NCBI GenBank assembly: GCA_964439215.1
Contig: CAYTNY010000021.1
Coordinates: 1-29,222 of the forward strand
Direction: 5' to 3'
Origin: CAYTNY01 sp964439215
GTDB taxonomy: Bacteria; Oederibacteriota; PGYV01; CAYTNY01
Length of the DNA: 29,222 bases
Shown here: positions 15,414 to 21,970 of the stretch, piece by piece
How the letters are laid out: each line of letters opens with the position of its first letter
Position numbering within the stretch: the stretch's first letter is position 1
The notes under the pieces: generated by a model
Database searches by the model: none
What the model saw: only the letters and a program-made list of their open reading frames with translations
Told to the model about the DNA's origin: nothing
Made by a program: the position numbers and the translations under genes

Positions 15414-16672
15414 CAAATACAATTCTTTTTTATCTTCCTATGATCATTTATCTGGGAGGTTTTTCCCTGTTTTTGTTTTTGGGAAAGGAAAGGCAATGCA
15501 GAGTCTGCGGGATCTCCCGCGGTCTTTTTTTTACGGGTGCTTTTTTATCGGCGGCTTTGTTGTTTGTGTATTCGGCCGGATCCGGGGCGGAAACCGGTGC
15601 TTTTAAGCTCAGCCGGGATTCTATAGCTGTTTTTGTTGTTTTTATGCCTGTTATCGCACTTTCCGGTTTTTTTGAAAAAGACAGGGAAAACGGCGTTAAA
15701 ATGTTTTTTCTTTTCTGTGCGGGGTTTATATATATTTTTGCGGCTAAAAATATTATTTTAGCGCTTATGCTTTTTTTTATGGCGGATTTTGCGGTTGTTT
15801 TTGCGGCTGCCGGCGGGAAAGGCAATAATGAAACCGGCAGTCTTATAAATAAAAAAGCGTTTTTTTCTTTGGCGGCGTTTGCATCTGTTTTTATATATGC
15901 CGCGTCAGCCGGAGGTTCCGGAGCGGTTTTGGGCCCTGCGGCGCTTGGGGCGGCGTTTTTTTTCGCGGCGCTTTCGTCCGGCGGTGTGATGACGGTTATG
16001 AATAAAATATCCGAAGCGAAAAAAGTTTATTATAAAAATGAACCCGGCGGTATGCTGGCTTCGGCTCTTTTGGTTTATGTTCTCAGTATTTCTTTTTCTG
16101 CCCAGCCGGATAAACTGCCGGCTGTTGTTTTTCCTTTTGTTCTGTTTTGGGGGCTGCTGTATATTTTTTATGCGGTTATTGAAGAGGACTTTGCGGGATA
16201 TATTCTGCTTACAGGCGGAGGGATGCTGATGTTTGCCGCAGGGGCCGCAATATCAGGAACAGCGCCGCCGGGAGCGCTTAATCTTCTTATATGTATTATG
16301 GGAGGGGCGATGATGGCTGCTTTATCCGCGGGCGCAGGAGGGGCCGAAGTGCATAATATAAGATACAGGCCGGAAAAGGTTGAATCGCATATTCTGGCGC
16401 TTTTCAGTATGGCGGTATTGACCGCTGTTCAGATCGTGTTTATTGCGGCCCTGATAAACGGAGAATTTCAGACACAGGCCGTGAAATTCATATTGACGGC
16501 CGGCGCGGCTCTTTACAGCGTGAATATACTGAACGGTTTTTTTATTTTAATGTCAGGCGTTAAAAGATTCGGTGTGTCGATAAAAAAAGGCGCCGAAAAA
16601 CGAAATGCGGCAGGAGCGGGAGCGGGGATCGTTCTGGTTCTGGCTGTAATAATGCAGGGGTGGTTCATATGA
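15410..16672 (+). CDS. Polytopic membrane protein, degenerate NuoN/MrpD-like antiporter subunit
   Basis: The 420-aa protein has about 12 predicted membrane segments. By eye it follows the NuoL/M/N pattern. The FKLSRDSIAVFV segment lies where these subunits have 'DxxS'. AKNIILALMLFFMADF corresponds to the segment that normally ends in a W-E pair, and SSGGVMTVMNKISEAKK followed by EPGGMLASALLVY corresponds to the 'GxxxKxxxxPxHxWLPxA...PxxVSALL' core. The pumping Glu, Lys and His residues of that core are absent here, so proton translocation by the usual route is doubtful. The start overlaps the previous stop as ATGA. Other polytopic families are possible; a profile search is decisive. Confidence 0.6.
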   Translation: MTNTILFYLPMIIYLGGFSLFLFLGKERQCRVCGISRGLFFTGAFLSAALLFVYSAGSGAETGAFKLSRDSIAVFVVFMPVIALSGFFEKDRENGVKMFFLFCAGFIYIFAAKNIILALMLFFMADFAVVFAAAGGKGNNETGSLINKKAFFSLAAFASVFIYAASAGGSGAVLGPAALGAAFFFAALSSGGVMTVMNKISEAKKVYYKNEPGGMLASALLVYVLSISFSAQPDKLPAVVFPFVLFWGLLYIFYAVIEEDFAGYILLTGGGMLMFAAGAAISGTAPPGALNLLICIMGGAMMAALSAGAGGAEVHNIRYRPEKVESHILALFSMAVLTAVQIVFIAALINGEFQTQAVKFILTAGAALYSVNILNGFFILMSGVKRFGVSIKKGAEKRNAAGAGAGIVLVLAVIMQGWFI

Positions 16673-16830
16673 AAAAGCCGGATCTGTTTATCTATATAAA
16701 CGCAATAGGAACCCTGACAATAATTCTTTTTGCAATTGTGCCTTTTTCATTTGCCGGTCTGGCTGCTGCGCTGGCTTTTGTGATAAATTTATTTCTGTTA
16801 AGTGATATTTTCAGGAGAGGCGGAGAATGA
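16669..16830 (+). CDS. 53-aa membrane protein with two predicted segments
   Basis: This small gene fills the gap between its neighbours exactly. Its ATG overlaps the previous stop (ATGA at 16669-16672) and its TGA overlaps the next ATG (16827-16830). AGGGGTGG lies 6 bp upstream of the start. The protein begins MKKPDLFIYINAIG, has hydrophobic stretches at about 8-25 and 28-46, and ends in a basic-acidic tail RRGGE. I recognise no family. Perfect coupling on both sides argues that it is real and a stoichiometric component of the same membrane assembly. Confidence 0.72.
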   Translation: MKKPDLFIYINAIGTLTIILFAIVPFSFAGLAAALAFVINLFLLSDIFRRGGE

Positions 16831-17495
16831 AGGAACTTGCGGTTTTATTTATTGTTATTGCGGTATTTTCTGTTTTTTCGGCAAACGAAACCGTACGGGG
16901 CATAAAAAGAAAAATATCAGCGCCGGATCTTATTTTTACCGCGGGAGCCGCGGCTTTATCCGCCGCCGGAATGTTTCTGAGCAGGGATATTCTGATTCTT
17001 TTTTCTGTTCCGTTATGGGTTCTTTATTCCGCTCTTTATACCGCGGCTGATCCGGGGGACTTTGAAAAAAAATCCGTTTTACTTCTTATTCTGGCGCCTG
17101 CCGCGGCAGGCATACCGGCTGCCGGATGGGATGAGTATGTTTTTTTTACGGGTATTGTTTCTTTTACGGTGATCATGCTGATATCAGCCATGATTTACAG
17201 GCAGCTGCGCGCTTCAGACAAAAATACGGCTGTTCCGGCGGTTTTTGCCGTATGGCCGGTTGTGTATTTATACAGGGCATTTCTGGGGTCTTTTCCTCCG
17301 GCGGCTGTTTGTGCGGCTGTTTTTCTGATTGCTGTTGTTTTTCATCTTTACAGGGACAGAGGCATAGATTATTATATAGATGGGAAACGGTTTTATAATA
17401 CGATCATGATCTTTTATGTTTTTGTGATTATTCAGGGTTTTGCTGCCGCAACAATGTCTAAAAATCCGCTGTTTCTGTATCTGGTATACAGATAA
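16827..17495 (+). CDS. Polytopic membrane protein, possible half-size NuoM/N-like subunit
   Basis: The 222-aa protein has about seven or eight predicted membrane segments and little else. FLSRDILILFSVPLWVLYSALY resembles the segment of NuoL/M/N that carries the conserved W-E. TAVPAVFAVWPVVYLYRAF resembles the later 'aPxxVsallxxxxxxxxYxxxR' segment. As in the 15410 gene, the charged functional residues are missing. The two genes may be diverged paralogues or complementary fragments of an antiporter fold. The start follows AGGAGAGG and overlaps the upstream gene by 4 bp. This is the last member of the coupled set; the Dabb gene follows after 21 bp. Confidence 0.6.
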   Translation: MKELAVLFIVIAVFSVFSANETVRGIKRKISAPDLIFTAGAAALSAAGMFLSRDILILFSVPLWVLYSALYTAADPGDFEKKSVLLLILAPAAAGIPAAGWDEYVFFTGIVSFTVIMLISAMIYRQLRASDKNTAVPAVFAVWPVVYLYRAFLGSFPPAAVCAAVFLIAVVFHLYRDRGIDYYIDGKRFYNTIMIFYVFVIIQGFAAATMSKNPLFLYLVYR

Positions 17496-17516
17496 AATAA
17501 TAAACAGGAGGTAAAA

Positions 17517-17819
17517 GTGGTAAAACATATACTTCTTTTTAAACTGAAACAAAGTCCGCCCCGCGGAACAAAAGAGGAAAACGCCCGTGAAATGAAAAAA
17601 CAGATAGAAGCGCTGAAGCGGAAAATACCGTGTATAATTAATATTGAAGTCGGAATAAATACCGGAAAATCTGAAAACGCATGGGATTGTTCGCTGTATT
17701 CGGAGTTTGAGAATTTCGCTGATCTGGCTCATTACAGGGAGCATCCGGAACATATAAAAGTTGTCGGACTGGTAAATGAAGTCTGCGAGCAGAGGTGTGT
17801 TGTAGACTATGAAGTATAG
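17517..17819 (+). CDS. Dabb (stress-responsive alpha/beta barrel) domain protein
   Basis: This 100-aa cytoplasmic protein fits the Dabb family, dimeric ferredoxin-like barrels. It opens MVKHILLFKLK with the conserved histidine at position 4. The typical ending is present too: F/L-x2-Y/H-REHPEHIKV and a final strand (CVVDYEV). The GTG start has an ideal AGGAGG 4 bp upstream. Bacterial members have varied or unknown roles, so no substrate is proposed. Its placement directly after the membrane operon may reflect shared transcription only. Confidence 0.85.
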   Translation: MVKHILLFKLKQSPPRGTKEENAREMKKQIEALKRKIPCIINIEVGINTGKSENAWDCSLYSEFENFADLAHYREHPEHIKVVGLVNEVCEQRCVVDYEV

Positions 17820-17844
17820 AATAAAATAATCAGGGGAGGAAAAT

Positions 17845-18306
17845 ATGATAAAAAAAATTATGATTACTGTTTTTATTGCTGTTTTTGCGGTATCCGCATA
17901 CGGACAGAACAGTGAACTTAAGAACAGAGTTATACCTGTGGGTATGGCTGTTACAGGCGTTGTGATTGCCGGTTCATGGACGAAATTTATAATGGACGGG
18001 GGCCTTGGCGGTGAAGGCTATTTTGTCTGTATGGATGAAGGATGTCTGCGGTGGCCCGAAATGACTGCGGATTATGCCGCGGCCGGCGCGCTTCTTGCGG
18101 GGGCTTACGGGCTGTGGACAGAGCAGGAGTGGGGTGAAGCCGCGGGAACAGCCGCATTGGGCGCTCTTTTATATCTGTCGTTCAGAAATATGGGATCCGC
18201 TCTTACGGATGAAACGGGGGATGATAATGTTCTGGCGGATATGATACCTCTCACAGTTTCGCTTGTGGGATCAGCCATGTGCCTCGGCGTTTTTATAGCG
18301 CATTAA
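17845..18306 (+). CDS. Exported or membrane-anchored protein of unknown function
   Basis: I do not recognise this 153-aa protein. It begins with a Sec signal-like segment (KK, then a hydrophobic core, AVSAYGQ at about 16-21). Three further hydrophobic Gly/Ala-rich stretches follow (about 32-50, 74-90 and 130-150), and a region of about 55-70 has two Cys residues (FVCMDEGCLRWPE), possibly a disulfide. The hydrophobic stretches could be membrane helices or a small glycine-rich membrane domain. GGGGAGGA precedes the ATG, and the gene is 25 bp after the Dabb gene. Confidence 0.75.
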   Translation: MIKKIMITVFIAVFAVSAYGQNSELKNRVIPVGMAVTGVVIAGSWTKFIMDGGLGGEGYFVCMDEGCLRWPEMTADYAAAGALLAGAYGLWTEQEWGEAAGTAALGALLYLSFRNMGSALTDETGDDNVLADMIPLTVSLVGSAMCLGVFIAH

Positions 18307-18341
18307 GGCCGGCGGAATAAAGTATACAGAGGTGTGAAAAT

Positions 18342-18710
18342 TTGAAACGCAGGAAGGGTTCCTATGCAGGCACCAAAACAGAAGGCGGCCGGCGCTGTAA
18401 ATACAGCAGGGAGTTATTATTCTCTTCCGCAGGTATTGTTTATACCGATGAAAACAATATGTACTTTGAAAAAACGCCGTCGGGTGAAATAATAACAATA
18501 CCTCTGCGCAGTATAAAAGGCTTTGAAAAAGGGAAATTTCACTGCGGTAAATGGCTGTTTAATTCGACTATTGTGAAAATTATATGGGAAGACAGAGGAA
18601 TGAGGCTGAAAAGCGGATTTGTATTTTCCCGCAGGGAATTTGAGACAGAACTTGCTGTACAGGAAATAAAAAATGCTGTTGAAACAGCAAAAAAGGGATT
18701 TACTGCATAA
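18342..18710 (+). CDS. Small unknown protein, possible PH/GRAM-like fold
   Basis: This is a 122-aa protein with a basic N-terminus (MKRRKG) and alternating beta-strand-like segments. The order is a strand with GIVYTDENNMYFEK, then IITIPLRSIKGFEKG, then STIVKIIWEDRGMRLKSGFVF, ending in a helix (about 97-118). That order of strands plus a C-terminal helix is reminiscent of bacterial PH or GRAM domains, but I see no diagnostic residue. The start is TTG at 18342, supported by GAGGTG about 8 bp upstream; no suitable in-frame ATG exists nearby. It lies 35 bp after the preceding gene. Confidence 0.68.
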   Translation: MKRRKGSYAGTKTEGGRRCKYSRELLFSSAGIVYTDENNMYFEKTPSGEIITIPLRSIKGFEKGKFHCGKWLFNSTIVKIIWEDRGMRLKSGFVFSRREFETELAVQEIKNAVETAKKGFTA

Positions 18711-18730
18711 ATATTTTAAAGGAGAGGCTT

Positions 18731-19321
18731 ATGAAAAAAGATAAAAATATTAATGCCGGCTTAAACGCAAAACTGCCTGTATGGGCGGTTATTACCGGGG
18801 TTATTGCGGTTGTAACGGGTGCGGCGGGGATAATGAACGGATTTCATATGATAATGCTTCCTAAAGTTCTCTCTGTAATTGAAAAGGCAGCGCCGGATAT
18901 GGAAGAGCTGAAAAAGAAGATGGCAGAAGAGATGAAGAAAGAAGGCCTGGAGGAGGAAATTTATGATGAAAGAATTGCGGCGTTTTTTTCTGATACAATG
19001 CGTTTTCCGGCCGGCGCAAAGCGGTGGTTTATGGGATCAGGTGCGGCGGGAGTGCTGATTTCAGTTTTTTACCTTTATGGGGCAGTGCTGCTTCTTCAGG
19101 CGAAAAAACAGGGCCCGCGTATTTTCGGTGCGGCTCTTATTGCTGGGATCGTATTTGGGATCTTTAAAGTATTTTTAGGACTGGCATTTTTTTCTCTGGC
19201 CGGCCTTATGGTTGTGGCGGCCGCGTGTATCGGCGCCGCGGTAAACATAGTACTCTTTATAATTGTTCTGACAGCAGATAAAAGCGCATATAAACCACAG
19301 ACAGGGTCTAAAACCGCATAA
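18731..19321 (+). CDS. Multi-pass membrane protein of unknown function
   Basis: This 196-aa protein has predicted membrane segments at about 17-37, 100-122, 131-151 and 155-182. A strongly charged, probably helical loop lies between the first two (about 55-80, rich in Glu, Lys and Met: EELKKKMAEEMKKEGLEEE). The topology resembles small DUF-type membrane proteins, but I recognise no family. AAAGGAGAG lies upstream of the ATG. It ends the long + strand run of genes before the chaperone promoter; a probable terminator overlaps its stop codon. Confidence 0.75.
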   Translation: MKKDKNINAGLNAKLPVWAVITGVIAVVTGAAGIMNGFHMIMLPKVLSVIEKAAPDMEELKKKMAEEMKKEGLEEEIYDERIAAFFSDTMRFPAGAKRWFMGSGAAGVLISVFYLYGAVLLLQAKKQGPRIFGAALIAGIVFGIFKVFLGLAFFSLAGLMVVAAACIGAAVNIVLFIIVLTADKSAYKPQTGSKTA

Positions 19322-19381
19322 TATTCAGCCCATCAATATTGATATACGGAATTGATAATAAATATTGCGGCGTTTTTTTTT
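19314..19381 (+). terminator. Probable intrinsic terminator before the chaperone operon
   Basis: CCGCA (19314-19318), just before the stop codon, can pair with TGCGG (19366-19370). Pairing can extend through ATATT/AATAT with a 2-nt bulge, and the stem is followed by a nine-T run (19373-19381). The loop is long and contains the palindrome ATCAATATTGAT (19332-19343). The T-run is convincing; the long loop lowers confidence. Confidence 0.45.
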
Positions 19382-19430
19382 ATATCTGCACAGAATATGC
19401 TTCTGAAAATATGGCATATATCCGGGTTTG

Positions 19431-19482
19431 TTCCATAATGAATGCTTTCCATAATAAAACAATAAACGTTTCAAGATGAAAC
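19431..19482. promoter_or_regulatory. Possible activator-binding sites upstream of dnaK
   Basis: TTCCATAAT occurs twice in direct orientation (19431-19439 and 19447-19455). It is followed by the inverted repeat GTTTCA-AGA-TGAAAC (19468-19482). Relative to the predicted -24/-12 start these lie near -140, -124 and -96. That is the range where enhancer-binding proteins of sigma-54 promoters usually sit. The region 19382-19543 otherwise contains no gene, and no CIRCE (HrcA) element is visible. Confidence 0.4.
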
Positions 19483-19543
19483 ACAAAACAAAGCATCTTA
19501 TAGCTTTTTTCTATAAAATCCTTTATTTTCGTAGATAGAAACT

Positions 19544-19561
19544 CTGGCATGATCATTGCAT
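19544..19561 (+). promoter_or_regulatory. Sigma-54-like (-24/-12) promoter for the dnaK operon
   Basis: CTGGCATG-N4-TTGCAT places GG (19546-19547) and GC (19558-19559) exactly 10 bp apart, as required for RpoN promoters. Seven of eight bases of the TGGCAYG/TTGC core agree with consensus. The predicted start is near 19571, giving a leader of about 36 nt with an AAAGGAG site before dnaK. No comparable sigma-70 pair with proper spacing is evident here. Confidence 0.6.
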
Positions 19562-19606
19562 TATATAAAAGTATAAAACAAATAAAAACAGAAAGGAGTA
19601 AATAAA

Positions 19607-21559
19607 ATGGGAAAAGTTATTGGAATTGACCTCGGAACAACCAATTCTTGCGTTGCTGTTATGGAAGGCAAGGAACCTAAAGTAATAATTAATGCGGAAG
19701 GAAACAGAACCACGCCTTCAATTGCGGGATTTACAAAAGACGGAGACAGGCTTGTAGGGCTGCCTGCCAAAAGGCAGGCTGTTGCAAATCCTGAAAACAC
19801 AATATTTTCCATAAAAAGATTTATGGGCAGAAAACATTCGGAAATTCTGGAGGAAATAAAAGAAGTTCCTTATAAAGTTGTTGCCGCGGATAACGGCGAT
19901 GCTCATGCGGAAATCATGGGTAAAAAATACAGTCCGCCGGAGGTTTCGGCAATGGTTCTGGGAAAACTGAAAGCCGACGCAGAATCATATCTGGGTGAAA
20001 AAGTAACGCAGGCGGTAATAACCGTACCTGCTTATTTTAATGACTCGCAGAGGCAGGCAACAAAAGACGCGGGAAGAATTGCCGGGCTTGAAGTGCTCAG
20101 GATCATAAATGAACCTACGGCTGCGTCGCTTGCTTACGGGCTTGATAAGAAGAAAAATGAAAAAATTGCAGTATATGACTTTGGAGGCGGAACGTTTGAT
20201 ATTTCCATACTGGAAATAGGCGACGGTGTTTTTGAAGTAAAGGCGACCAACGGGGATACACATCTCGGCGGTGATGATTTTGACCAGACAATAATGAACT
20301 GGATCGCGGATGAATTTAAAAAGAAAGAGGGAATTGATCTCAGAAGCGACAGAATGGTCCTTCAGAGGCTTAAGGAAGCGGCTGAAAAGGCAAAAATAGA
20401 ACTGTCTTCCGCCACGCAGACAGAAATAAACCTTCCGTTTATAACCGCGGATGCCACAGGCCCCAAACACCTTGTTATGACAATGACAAGAGCGGACCTG
20501 GAAAAACTTGTGGGCGATCTTATTGACAGAACCATAGAGCCGTGCAAAAAAGCACTGAAAGATTCGGGCCTTGAAGCAAAAGATATTGATGAAGTTGTGC
20601 TTGTGGGCGGCATGACAAGAATGCCGGCGGTTCAGGAAATAGTAAAAAGAATATTTGAAAAAGAACCGCATAAAGGAGTAAACCCTGACGAGGTTGTGGC
20701 AATAGGCGCCGCCATACAGGCAGGGGTCCTGCAGGGCGACGTTAAAGATGTCCTGCTTTTGGATGTTACTCCCCTGTCACTCGGCATAGAAACTATGGGC
20801 GGCGTTTTTACGAAATTAATAGAAAGAAACACTACGATACCCACGAAAAAGTCGGAAATTTTCTCAACAGCATCGGATAACCAGACATCTGTTGAGATAC
20901 ATGTGCTGCAGGGTGAAAGGGATATGGCCAACGCAAACAAGACAATAGGAAGGTTCCATCTTGACGGAATACCGCCCGCACCCAGAGGAGTGCCTCAGGT
21001 TGAAGTTACGTTTGATATTGACGCAAACGGAATACTCAATGTATCCGCGCAGGATAAAGCAACGGGTAAAGAACAGAAAATAACAATAACAGCTTCATCC
21101 GGACTGTCTGAAGATGAAATAAACAATATTGTAAAAGATGCTGAAACCCATGCGGAAGAAGATAAAAAGAAAAAAGAGGAGATAGATACAAGGAACCAGG
21201 CTGATTCGCTTGTTTATAACGCTGAAAAAACATTAAAAGAAGTAGGAGACAAAGTTTCTGAAGCGGAGAAAAAAGAGCTGGAAGAATCATTAAAGAGCCT
21301 GAAAGAAAAACTGGAAAAAAACGCGGGAACCGAGGAATTAAAAAAAGGAACGGAAGAACTTACGGCTAAATGGCATAAAGTTTCCGAGGAAATGTATAAA
21401 AACGCTCAAAGCGCACAGGGAGCGCAGGGACAGGCATCAGAGCCCGGTGCGCAGGCCGGCGAAGCCGGAAAAGAGGGAAAATCCGGTGATGATGTGGTTG
21501 ATGCTGAATATGAAGTTGTTGATGAGGAGAAGAAAGATAAGGATGAAGACAAGAAATAA
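19607..21559 (+). CDS. dnaK: Chaperone protein DnaK (Hsp70)
   Basis: This ATP-driven cytoplasmic chaperone binds exposed hydrophobic segments, with DnaJ as co-chaperone. The 650-aa protein has the nucleotide-binding domain motifs GIDLGTTNSC (6-15), the phosphate-2 loop VYDFGGGTFD, NEPTAASLAYG and VVLVGGMTRMP. The interdomain linker VLLLDVTPLSLG follows. The substrate-binding domain and helical lid end in a Gln/Gly/Ala-rich stretch (AQSAQGAQGQA) and the DDVVDAEYEVV tail. Length is normal. The start is certain, with AAAGGAG 8 bp upstream. groES follows after 83 bp. grpE is not in this window. Confidence 0.99.
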   Translation: MGKVIGIDLGTTNSCVAVMEGKEPKVIINAEGNRTTPSIAGFTKDGDRLVGLPAKRQAVANPENTIFSIKRFMGRKHSEILEEIKEVPYKVVAADNGDAHAEIMGKKYSPPEVSAMVLGKLKADAESYLGEKVTQAVITVPAYFNDSQRQATKDAGRIAGLEVLRIINEPTAASLAYGLDKKKNEKIAVYDFGGGTFDISILEIGDGVFEVKATNGDTHLGGDDFDQTIMNWIADEFKKKEGIDLRSDRMVLQRLKEAAEKAKIELSSATQTEINLPFITADATGPKHLVMTMTRADLEKLVGDLIDRTIEPCKKALKDSGLEAKDIDEVVLVGGMTRMPAVQEIVKRIFEKEPHKGVNPDEVVAIGAAIQAGVLQGDVKDVLLLDVTPLSLGIETMGGVFTKLIERNTTIPTKKSEIFSTASDNQTSVEIHVLQGERDMANANKTIGRFHLDGIPPAPRGVPQVEVTFDIDANGILNVSAQDKATGKEQKITITASSGLSEDEINNIVKDAETHAEEDKKKKEEIDTRNQADSLVYNAEKTLKEVGDKVSEAEKKELEESLKSLKEKLEKNAGTEELKKGTEELTAKWHKVSEEMYKNAQSAQGAQGQASEPGAQAGEAGKEGKSGDDVVDAEYEVVDEEKKDKDEDKK

Positions 21560-21560
21560 A

Positions 21561-21575
21561 CCGGACGGGGTCCGG
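21561..21575 (+). other. Intergenic hairpin between dnaK and groES
   Basis: CCGGAC (21561-21566) pairs with GTCCGG (21570-21575) around a 3-nt loop directly after the dnaK stop. There is no T-run, so a partial terminator or a processing/stability element separating dnaK from groESL message levels is more likely. Confidence 0.45.
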
Positions 21576-21642
21576 ATGCTGTTCTGTCCTGTTTAAAAGG
21601 AAGAACGAAAAAAATAAAAATATTTTTGAAGGAGGAAAAGAA

Positions 21643-21933
21643 ATGAAGTTGAAACCGTTGGGAAATCACATTATTGTAAAACCGATGGAAGAAGGAGAAG
21701 TAAAGAAAGGCGGAATAATTATTCCTGAAACAGCAAAAGAAAAACCGTCAAGGGGCGAAGTTATCGCGGTAGGTGAAGGCGGTTTTGCGGATGACGGTAA
21801 AAGGAAGCCGATGGAGCTTAAGCCCAAAGATAAAGTTATTTATTCAAAATACGGAGGCACGGAAGTAAAGGTGGAAGACGATGAACTTCTTATTATGACA
21901 GACGATGATGTTCTGGCTGTAATAGAAGGATAA
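21643..21933 (+). CDS. groES: Co-chaperonin GroES (Hsp10)
   Basis: This heptameric lid closes the GroEL folding chamber. The 96-aa protein begins MKLKPLGNHIIVKP, with the mobile loop EEGEVKKGGIIIPETAKEKP at about 16-35. The roof-forming region follows, and it ends with the typical DDDVLAVIEG strand. Length and motifs are standard. The start follows GAAGGAGG. groEL begins 37 bp downstream, the usual groESL arrangement. Confidence 0.99.
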   Translation: MKLKPLGNHIIVKPMEEGEVKKGGIIIPETAKEKPSRGEVIAVGEGGFADDGKRKPMELKPKDKVIYSKYGGTEVKVEDDELLIMTDDDVLAVIEG

Positions 21934-21970
21934 AAAACCAATAAATTTTCTTAAAGGAGGAATGAGTAAT

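Noticed and set aside
19322..19606. CIRCE element (HrcA operator) upstream of dnaK
   Set aside because: No TTAGCACTC-N9-GAGTGCTAA or close variant is present. The inverted repeat at 19468-19482 has a different sequence and short arms.
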